43,660 nt of DNA. Origin: Rhizobium sp. FKY42 (lineage in GTDB: Bacteria > Pseudomonadota > Alphaproteobacteria > Rhizobiales > Rhizobiaceae). How positions within the stretch are numbered: position 1 is the first letter of the stretch; every line of letters begins with the position of its first letter. Shown piece by piece: positions 38,204 through 43,660 of this stretch. The DNA is taken from NCBI RefSeq assembly GCF_005222835.1, contig NZ_STGA01000025.1:1-43660 (forward strand), given 5' to 3'. Made by a program: the position numbers and the translations under genes. The notes beneath the pieces were generated by a model that was given only the letters and a program-made list of their open reading frames with translations, was not told the origin of the DNA and ran no database searches.

Positions 38204-38231
38204 CTACGGCAGACGCAAGGGCCTGCCGTAG
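38204..38231 (-). repeat. Inverted repeat just after rpsQ
   Basis: A perfect 9-bp stem (38204-38212 with 38223-38231) with a 10-base loop, without a T tract, 11 bases past the rpsQ stop. It may protect the 3' end of the upstream mRNA or act with the T-tailed hairpin at 38153-38172. Confidence 0.5.
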
Positions 38232-38242
38232 TTTCCTGCAAA

Positions 38243-38479
38243 TTAAGCCTGGGCGGCGATAACCGTCCAGCACTTATCCTTGGAGATCGGCGCGCACTCC
38301 TGAATGGAGACAACATCGCCGACCTTGTATTGATTGTTTTCGTCGTGGGCCTTGTACTTCTTCGAACGACGAACTGTCTTCTGAAGCAGCGGGTGAGCGA
38401 AACGACGCTCAACCCGGACCACAACGGTCTTTTCGTTCTTGTCGCTGACCACGACGCCCTGCAGAATGCGCTTCGGCAT
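38243..38479 (-). CDS. rpsQ: 30S ribosomal protein S17
   Basis: 16S rRNA-binding OB-fold protein of 78 residues. [34 protein letters not shown] is the S17 signature. It is 12 bases after rpmC and is the last gene of the S10 section before the 234-base gap. Confidence 0.97.
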   Translation of the reverse strand: MPKRILQGVVVSDKNEKTVVVRVERRFAHPLLQKTVRRSKKYKAHDENNQYKVGDVVSIQECAPISKDKCWTVIAAQA

Positions 38480-38491
38480 ATTATTCTTCCC

Positions 38492-38692
38492 TTAGGCCTT
38501 TGCTTCTGCCGCCTTCTGGCGGGCAATGGTTTTTACGCGAGCGATGTCCTTACGAACTTCGTTGATGCGCGAGGACTTCTCAAGCTGGCCCGTCGCCTTC
38601 TGAAAGCGCAGATTGAACTGCTCCTTCTTCAGGTCTGCGAGCTTGTCCTTGAGCTGGTCGGCCGTGAGGCCGCGAACTTCTTCGGCTTTCAT
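38492..38692 (-). CDS. rpmC: 50S ribosomal protein L29
   Basis: Two-helix large-subunit protein of 66 residues near the exit tunnel, with the typical [25 protein letters not shown] core. It is 12 bases after rplP and 12 before rpsQ. Confidence 0.97.
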   Translation of the reverse strand: MKAEEVRGLTADQLKDKLADLKKEQFNLRFQKATGQLEKSSRINEVRKDIARVKTIARQKAAEAKA

Positions 38693-38704
38693 GTGCCTAA
38701 CCCC

Positions 38705-39118
38705 TTACTCTGCGATGCGCTGTACAAAGCGCGTCTTAACCGAGAGCTTGGCAGCGCCGAGACGAAGTGCCTCGCGTGCGATATCCTCGGATACACCATC
38801 GATTTCGAACATCATTCGACCAGGCTTGACCTTGCAAGCCCAGTACTCGACAGAACCCTTACCCTTACCCATACGAACTTCGGTCGGCTTTGCAGTGACC
38901 GGAGTGTCAGGGAAAACGCGGATCCAGACTCGGCCTGCGCGCTTCATATAACGGGTGATCGCGCGGCGGGCCGCTTCGATCTCACGTGCATTCACGCGGT
39001 TAGGCTCCTGAGCCTTGAGGCCGAATTCGCCGAATGCCAGGTCGAAACCGCCCTTGGCAACGCCCTTGATGCGACCCTTGAACTGCTTGCGATACTTGGT
39101 ACGCTTTGGCTGCAACAT
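38705..39118 (-). CDS. rplP: 50S ribosomal protein L16
   Basis: Large-subunit protein near the A-site tRNA, 137 residues. [19 protein letters not shown], the [21 protein letters not shown] block and [19 protein letters not shown] are diagnostic. It is 37 bases after rpsC. Confidence 0.97.
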   Translation of the reverse strand: MLQPKRTKYRKQFKGRIKGVAKGGFDLAFGEFGLKAQEPNRVNAREIEAARRAITRYMKRAGRVWIRVFPDTPVTAKPTEVRMGKGKGSVEYWACKVKPGRMMFEIDGVSEDIAREALRLGAAKLSVKTRFVQRIAE

Positions 39119-39155
39119 TTTCTTATTCCTCGAACTTATCTTTCGCCAGCGCTAA

Positions 39156-39875
39156 TCAAGCGTTCTCGCGACGACGATCGCGGTCACGGCTAGCCGGACC
39201 CTGAGCATCACCCTCGAGAGCACGGCGTTCAGAAGCCATCGGATCGTGCTCAAGGATTTCGCCCTTGAAGATCCAGACCTTGATGCCGCAGATACCGAAC
39301 GCGGTTTCAGCTTCAGCCGTACCGTAGTCGATGTCTGCGCGCAGCGTATGAAGCGGAACGCGGCCTTCGCGGTACCATTCGGTACGAGCGATTTCAGCGC
39401 CACCAAGACGACCTGCGCAGGTGATCTTGATGCCTTCTGCGCCCAGACGCATAGCCGACTGAACGGCACGCTTCATAGCGCGACGGAAAGCAACGCGGCG
39501 TTCAAGCTGCTGAGCAATCGACTGAGCAACGAGTGTTGCGTCAACTTCTGGCTTGCGAACTTCAACGATGTTGAGGTGCGTTTCAGAGTTGGTCATCGAA
39601 GAGATCTTCTTGCGAAGCTTTTCGATGTCTGCACCCTTCTTACCGATGATCAAACCCGGACGTGCGGAGTGGATCGTGACGCGGCACTTCTTGTGCGGAC
39701 GCTCGATGACCACCTTAGCAATGCCTGCCTGCTTCAGTTCTGACATGAGGTAGGCACGAATCTTCAGGTCTTCATGAAGAAGCTGGCCGTACTCCGCATT
39801 GTCGGCGAACCAACGGCTATCCCAAGTCCGGTTAATGCCAAGACGGAAGCCGATTGGATTGATTTTCTGACCCAT
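39156..39875 (-). CDS. rpsC: 30S ribosomal protein S3
   Basis: Small-subunit mRNA-entry protein of 239 residues. The KH domain with [18 protein letters not shown] (about residues 74-91) and the C-terminal [12 protein letters not shown] are S3 hallmarks. The C-terminal tail is charged. Its ATG shares one base with the rplV stop (TAATG). Confidence 0.97.
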   Translation of the reverse strand: MGQKINPIGFRLGINRTWDSRWFADNAEYGQLLHEDLKIRAYLMSELKQAGIAKVVIERPHKKCRVTIHSARPGLIIGKKGADIEKLRKKISSMTNSETHLNIVEVRKPEVDATLVAQSIAQQLERRVAFRRAMKRAVQSAMRLGAEGIKITCAGRLGGAEIARTEWYREGRVPLHTLRADIDYGTAEAETAFGICGIKVWIFKGEILEHDPMASERRALEGDAQGPASRDRDRRRENA

Positions 39876-40264
39876 TATGCGGCCTCCCCTTTTTCCTCGA
39901 CTTCGCGCACGACGATCGTGAGGTGCGCGTAGGGCTTTTCAATGCGGGAAGCACGACCGCGACCACGAGCGTGGAACCGCTTCATGACGATCGACTTGCC
40001 GACATAGGCCTCTGCAACGACAAGCGAGTCGACGTCGAGGTCGTGGTTGTTTTCTGCATTCGCGATAGCAGACTCGAGAGTCTTCTTCACGGTGCCAGCG
40101 ATGCGCTTACGGGAGAACTCGAGTTCCGCCAGGGCGCGCTCGACCTTTTTACCACGGATCATGGCAGCAACAAGGTTGAGCTTCTGCGGGCTGACGCGAA
40201 GCGTACGGGCGACAGCCTGTGCTTCGTTGTCCTTCAGCCGGCGTTCGGTCTTTGCCTTCGCCAT
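39875..40264 (-). CDS. rplV: 50S ribosomal protein L22
   Basis: Exit-tunnel protein of 129 residues. [27 protein letters not shown] and the hairpin [23 protein letters not shown] are diagnostic. It begins 2 bases after rpsS and its stop overlaps rpsC by one base. The C-terminal tail is acidic. Confidence 0.97.
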   Translation of the reverse strand: MAKAKTERRLKDNEAQAVARTLRVSPQKLNLVAAMIRGKKVERALAELEFSRKRIAGTVKKTLESAIANAENNHDLDVDSLVVAEAYVGKSIVMKRFHARGRGRASRIEKPYAHLTIVVREVEEKGEAA

Positions 40265-40266
40265 GA

Positions 40267-40545
40267 TTACTTCCTCTTCGCCTTCTTGTCCGCACCGTGA
40301 CCGTAATAGGTCCGGGTCGGAGAGAATTCACCAAACTTGTGACCGACCATGTCTTCGTTGACACTGACCGGCACATGCTTGTTGCCGTTGTAGACGCCGA
40401 ACGTCAAACCGACGAACTGAGGAAGAATCGTGGAGCGACGGCTCCAGATCTTGATTACTTCGCTTCGGCCGCCTTCACGAACCTTCTCAGCCTTCTTGAG
40501 AAGATAGCCGTCAACAAACGGGCCTTTCCAAACTGAACGAGCCAT
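40267..40545 (-). CDS. rpsS: 30S ribosomal protein S19
   Basis: Small-subunit head protein of 92 residues, with [20 protein letters not shown], the [21 protein letters not shown] core and [21 protein letters not shown] ending. It is 15 bases after rplB. Confidence 0.97.
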   Translation of the reverse strand: MARSVWKGPFVDGYLLKKAEKVREGGRSEVIKIWSRRSTILPQFVGLTFGVYNGNKHVPVSVNEDMVGHKFGEFSPTRTYYGHGADKKAKRK

Positions 40546-40560
40546 TCCTGACTACCTCTC

Positions 40561-41397
40561 TTACTTCTTCTTCAAGTGGCGCGAACGCATGATGAACTTG
40601 TCCGTGGACTTGTTCGAACGAGTGCGCTTGCCCTTCGTCGGCTTGCCCCAAGGCGAAACCGGATGACGGCCACCAGAGGTACGACCTTCACCACCACCGT
40701 GTGGGTGATCGACAGGGTTCATGACGACACCGCGGTTATGCGGGGTCTTGCCGCGCCAGCGCGTACGACCAGCCTTACCGTCGTTGATGTTGCCATGGTC
40801 CGGGTTGGAAACTGCACCAACAGACGCAAGGCAAGTCCCATGAACCAGACGCTGCTCGCCGGAGTTCAGGCGAAGGATTGCCATCCCCTGGTCACGACCA
40901 ACGAGCTGGACGTAGGTACCAGCAGAACGAGCAATCTGACCACCCTTGCCTGGCTTCATCTCAACATTGTGGAGAATGGAGCCAACCGGGATGTACTGAA
41001 GCGGCATGGTGTTGCCGGGCTTCACGTCTACCGCCTTATCCGAAGCGATGACCTTATCGCCGACAGCCAGACGCTGAGGAGCGATGATGTAGGCCTGCTC
41101 GCCATCGGCGTAGCTGATCAGCGCGATGAACGCGGTGCGGTTAGGGTCGTACTCAAGACGCTCCACTGTACCTTCAACGTCGAACTTGCGACGCTTGAAG
41201 TCTACGAGACGGTAGGTACGCTTGTGACCGCCGCCGATGAAGCGAGCCGTAATACGACCAAGGTTGTTGCGGCCGCCGCTCTTGGAGAGGCCTTCCGTCA
41301 ACGCCTTGACCGGCTTGCCCTTCCAAAGGCCAGAGCGGTCGACGATAACCAGCTGACGCTGGCTTGGGGTCGTCGGGTTAAAGCTTTTCAATGCCAT
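40561..41397 (-). CDS. rplB: 50S ribosomal protein L2
   Basis: Peptidyl-transferase-centre assembly protein of 278 residues. [21 protein letters not shown] near residue 45 and the highly conserved [21 protein letters not shown] in the C-terminal part are diagnostic. It is 17 bases after rplW. Confidence 0.98.
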   Translation of the reverse strand: MALKSFNPTTPSQRQLVIVDRSGLWKGKPVKALTEGLSKSGGRNNLGRITARFIGGGHKRTYRLVDFKRRKFDVEGTVERLEYDPNRTAFIALISYADGEQAYIIAPQRLAVGDKVIASDKAVDVKPGNTMPLQYIPVGSILHNVEMKPGKGGQIARSAGTYVQLVGRDQGMAILRLNSGEQRLVHGTCLASVGAVSNPDHGNINDGKAGRTRWRGKTPHNRGVVMNPVDHPHGGGEGRTSGGRHPVSPWGKPTKGKRTRSNKSTDKFIMRSRHLKKK

Positions 41398-41414
41398 TGT
41401 TCTTGTTCCCTACC

Positions 41415-41708
41415 TCAGACGCCCGTCGAAACGTCGATGGACTGACCGTCGGCAAGCGTGACGATCGCCTTCTTGACGTCCTTCTGCTTGCCGATAAAGC
41501 CGCGGAACCGCTTGGTCTTGCCAAGGCGAACGAGCGTATTGACGGCCTTAACCTTGACGCCAAAGAGAGCTTCGACAGCAGCCTTGATTTCAGGCTTCGA
41601 CGCATCCTTGGCGACGTTGAAGACGACCTGGTTCTGTTCAGAGAGCAGCGTCGACTTTTCCGTGATCGAAGGAGCTACGATCACATCATAGTGGCGAAGA
41701 TCTGTCAT
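41415..41708 (-). CDS. rplW: 50S ribosomal protein L23
   Basis: Exit-site protein of 97 residues that docks trigger factor and SRP. The core [14 protein letters not shown] and [24 protein letters not shown] is typical. Its ATG overlaps the rplD stop (ATGA), so they are probably translationally coupled. Confidence 0.97.
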   Translation of the reverse strand: MTDLRHYDVIVAPSITEKSTLLSEQNQVVFNVAKDASKPEIKAAVEALFGVKVKAVNTLVRLGKTKRFRGFIGKQKDVKKAIVTLADGQSIDVSTGV

Positions 41709-42325
41709 TTGAACCGCTCCTCCAGAGCTTCAACCGCAGCCTTGGACAGCACGAGCTTGCCACGACGCAGGATATCGTAAACGTTGATGCCCTGAACCGG
41801 CAGAACGTCGATGTTCGGAATGTTCTGAGCGGCGAGCTTGAAGTTGTTGTCCAGTTCAGCACCGCCAACAACGAGAGCGTTCGTCAGGCCAAGCGAAGCC
41901 AGCGTACCAGCAACAATCTTGGTCTTAGCTTCAGAAGCAACGAGCTGGTCAACGATGATCAGGTCTTCTGCCTTCAGCTTCGCCGAAAGCGCGTGACGCA
42001 GGGCCAATGCCCGAACCTTCTTCGGAAGGTCATGTTCATGGCTGCGAACAACCGGACCGTGAGCCTTACCACCGCCACGGAACTGTGGAGCACGAGCGGA
42101 ATGGTGACGAGCGCGACCCGTACCCTTTTGCTTGTACATCTTAGAACCGGTGCGAGCTACCTCGGAACGGCCCTTGGACTTGTGAGTGCCCTGCTGCTTC
42201 TTTGCAAGCTGCCAACGCACCATACGTGCCAGGATATCCTGGCGCGGATCGAGGCCAAAGATCTCGTCAGAAAGGGAGACCTTGCCAGCGTCCGTACCCT
42301 CGAGGGTCTTGACGTTGAATTCCAT
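41705..42325 (-). CDS. rplD: 50S ribosomal protein L4
   Basis: Exit-tunnel constriction protein of 206 residues. [24 protein letters not shown] and the tunnel loop [25 protein letters not shown] are L4 hallmarks. In E. coli L4 represses the S10 operon through the leader of rpsJ; whether that holds here is unknown. It is 14 bases after rplC. Confidence 0.97.
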   Translation of the reverse strand: MEFNVKTLEGTDAGKVSLSDEIFGLDPRQDILARMVRWQLAKKQQGTHKSKGRSEVARTGSKMYKQKGTGRARHHSARAPQFRGGGKAHGPVVRSHEHDLPKKVRALALRHALSAKLKAEDLIIVDQLVASEAKTKIVAGTLASLGLTNALVVGGAELDNNFKLAAQNIPNIDVLPVQGINVYDILRRGKLVLSKAAVEALEERFK

Positions 42326-42339
42326 GTTACTAGGCTCCC

Positions 42340-42981
42340 TTACTTCGCAGCCGACTTGATGGCGTCGCGGACGATAATCCAGGCGCCCTTGGAGCCGGGA
42401 ACGGCACCCTTGACCAGGATCAGGCCGCGATCTTCATCGGTAGACACGACTTCCAGGTTCTGGGTCGTTACGCGAGTCTGGCCCATATGACCAGCCATGC
42501 GCTTACCCTTCCAGACCTTGCCCGGATCCTGGTTGTTACCGGTCGAACCGTGCGAACGGTGCGATACGGAAACACCGTGAGTCGCGCGCAAACCACCGAA
42601 GTTGTGACGCTTCATAGCACCGGCAAAACCCTTACCGATCGTCGTACCGGTCACATCGACCAGTTGACCTGCGGTAAAGTGGCTAGGGGAAACCGTAGCA
42701 CCAACATCAATGAGATTGTCTGCATCAACGCGAAATTCGACAACCTTCTGCTTAGGCTCAACCTGAGCCACAGCAAAATGGCCACGAAGAGCCTTGCTTG
42801 TATTCTTAACCTTCGCCTGGCCTGCACCAAGCTGAACAGCTGTGTAGCCATTCTTTTCGTCTGTACGGTGGGCAACGACCTGGCAGTTCTCAACACGAAG
42901 AACCGTGACTGGAACATGCTCGCCAGCGTCATTATAGACGCGGGTCATTCCGACCTTCTGTGCAATTACACCTGAACGCAT
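42340..42981 (-). CDS. rplC: 50S ribosomal protein L3
   Basis: Large-subunit assembly initiator of 213 residues. [20 protein letters not shown] at the start and [51 protein letters not shown] are diagnostic. ATG at 42981 has AAGGA upstream; an in-frame start at 42999 lacks family support. It is 36 bases after rpsJ. Confidence 0.97.
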   Translation of the reverse strand: MRSGVIAQKVGMTRVYNDAGEHVPVTVLRVENCQVVAHRTDEKNGYTAVQLGAGQAKVKNTSKALRGHFAVAQVEPKQKVVEFRVDADNLIDVGATVSPSHFTAGQLVDVTGTTIGKGFAGAMKRHNFGGLRATHGVSVSHRSHGSTGNNQDPGKVWKGKRMAGHMGQTRVTTQNLEVVSTDEDRGLILVKGAVPGSKGAWIIVRDAIKSAAK

Positions 42982-43017
42982 CGGTTCAATCCTTCTCACT
43001 CAGCCCGAGGGCAGACC

Positions 43018-43326
43018 TCAGAGCTTGATTTCCACGTCTACGCCTGCGGCGAGATCGAGCTTCATCAGCGCGTCTACCGTCTGCGGGGTGGGATCCACGA
43101 TATCGAGCAAGCGCTTATGAGTGCGCATCTCGAACTGCTCGCGGCTTTTCTTATCAATGTGAGGGGACCGGTTTACCGTAAACTTCTCGATGCGAGTCGG
43201 AAGCGGAACGGGGCCCCGGACGCTAGCACCGGTGCGCTTCGCCGTCGACACGATCTCGCGCGTGGAAGCGTCGAGAATACGATGATCGAATGCCTTCAGG
43301 CGAATGCGGATATTTTGGCCGTTCAT
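43018..43326 (-). CDS. rpsJ: 30S ribosomal protein S10
   Basis: Small-subunit protein that also joins transcription complexes as NusE. The 102-residue product has [21 protein letters not shown] and [37 protein letters not shown], both S10 signatures. AAGGA precedes the ATG. It opens the S10 section, 297 bases after the likely tuf stop, with a candidate promoter at 43382-43410. Confidence 0.97.
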   Translation of the reverse strand: MNGQNIRIRLKAFDHRILDASTREIVSTAKRTGASVRGPVPLPTRIEKFTVNRSPHIDKKSREQFEMRTHKRLLDIVDPTPQTVDALMKLDLAAGVDVEIKL

Positions 43327-43381
43327 TCGACGTTATCCTTGTTCTAACTTGACCCAATACTGACAAGCAGCATGGGGCGTT

Positions 43382-43410
43382 TCTATCTAAAGGCGGACCA
43401 CCGGTGTCAA
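43382..43410 (-). promoter_or_regulatory. Candidate promoter for the S10 section
   Basis: On the minus strand, a perfect -35 TTGACA (43405-43410) is followed after 17 bases by a weak -10 GATAGA (43382-43387). Predicted start is near 43375, about 50 bases ahead of rpsJ. The -35 and spacing are good and the -10 is poor. Confidence 0.45.
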
Positions 43411-43623
43411 AGATCGAGGATGACCAAATTGATCATCATCCACTCTTCGGGCCAGAGGGCCCACCTTTTGGATTATTGGACCTGCAAACTACGAAGCAGG
43501 TCGGAAATCGCGCTCGCGCGCCATTTGCAACATTTTGATGTCATACGCAAGCCCCTAAAAGAGCTTGCGCACGATTATTTCAAACCTACGAGCGAAGAGA
43601 CCATGTCCCCTCGCCTTGACTGA
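43411..43623 (-). other. Gap between tuf and rpsJ with four hairpins
   Basis: On the minus strand, after the likely tuf stop, there is a 10-bp stem with two G-U pairs and a 3-base loop (43592-43614). Next come CGCAAGC/GCTTGCG (43546-43569), CCTGC/GCAGG (43481-43500) and GGGCC/GGCCC (43449-43462). None has a strong T tract. They may end or process the tuf transcript or form an upstream part of the S10 leader. No gene was accepted here. Confidence 0.4.
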
Positions 43624-43660
43624 CTACTCGGTCATCGAAGCAACTATACCGGCGCCGTTT
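43624..43660 (-). CDS. tuf: C-terminal end of elongation factor Tu (partial)
   Basis: The last codons on the minus strand read NGAGIVASMTE then TAG (stop 43626-43624). GAGIVAS matches the C-terminus of EF-Tu, and tuf directly before rpsJ is the standard order. The last residues (MTE) and the Asn before GAG differ from the common VGAG...IIE ending, and only 11 codons are present, so this rests on position as much as sequence. The rest lies to the right of the window. Confidence 0.6.
   Translation of the reverse strand, partial: NGAGIVASMTE

Noticed and set aside
37994..39193. Open frame of about 399 residues on the + strand over rplP, rpmC, rpsQ and the gap
   Set aside because: Antisense to well-identified ribosomal protein genes; composition follows their reverse complement.
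43372..43623. 83-residue + strand frame between rpsJ and tuf
   Set aside because: It covers the candidate S10 promoter and several hairpins, and lacks family features.

Overview
The window is a chromosomal stretch of an alphaproteobacterium, most likely a member of the Rhizobiaceae (Agrobacterium/Rhizobium group). The signs are a B12-dependent class II ribonucleotide reductase, an Omp25/31-type outer membrane protein, a short second FtsZ, a ribosomal super-operon with adk after secY and without rpsD or rpmJ, and rhizobial conserved hypothetical families. G+C is moderate to high over most genes. It drops in a few short tracts that carry accessory genes. Gene names rest on motif and family recognition by eye; no database search was run.

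Layout, left to right. 1-3.4 kb: housekeeping and stress genes (wrbA, a CinA-type molybdopterin-binding domain protein, a tandem UspA protein, gpt), bounded by clear terminators. 3.6-8.05 kb: a chemotaxis block, with one chemoreceptor followed by a lone secreted Cache-like protein, then a convergent second chemoreceptor. 8.05-12.5 kb: nrdJ with a long control region holding NrdR-box-like palindromes and an internal terminator-like hairpin. 12.5-13.8 kb: an insertion-like, lower-GC module of Xre regulator, ImmA/IrrE metallopeptidase and an antitoxin-like HTH protein, starting 14 bases after nrdJ. 13.9-20.5 kb: a patchwork of small or poorly known genes (a one-pass membrane protein, an orphan 151-residue protein, an SDR enzyme, a truncated FtsZ paralogue, an outer membrane barrel, a cytochrome c, a small acidic protein, an AT-rich 850-base gap and a stand-alone DUF1883 protein). 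20.6-28.5 kb: rarA translationally coupled to a two-PDZ HtrA/Deg protease, a YkvA/DUF1232 membrane protein, two small secreted proteins, ilvD, and the msrP-msrQ periplasmic methionine sulfoxide repair pair.

28.6-43.66 kb: the whole right third is the S10-spc-alpha ribosomal cluster on the minus strand, read from right to left: the last codons of a likely tuf, then rpsJ-rplC-rplD-rplW-rplB-rpsS-rplV-rpsC-rplP-rpmC-rpsQ, rplN-rplX-rplE-rpsN-rpsH-rplF-rplR-rpsE-rpmD-rplO-secY-adk, and rpsM-rpsK-rpoA-rplQ. Most genes are tightly packed or overlap. Seven junctions have gaps of 100 bases or more, and five of these carry a hairpin followed by a T tract in the direction of transcription. This suggests graded read-through (attenuation) along the operon, notably before secY and before rpoA.

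No CRISPR array, prophage, insertion sequence, rRNA or tRNA gene was seen. The less ordinary material is the Xre-ImmA-HTH module behind nrdJ, the nrdJ leader, the stand-alone Cache-like protein between two chemoreceptors, the short FtsZ, the AT-rich gap with DUF1883, the orphan gene at 14.8-15.25 kb, and the serial intercistronic hairpins.
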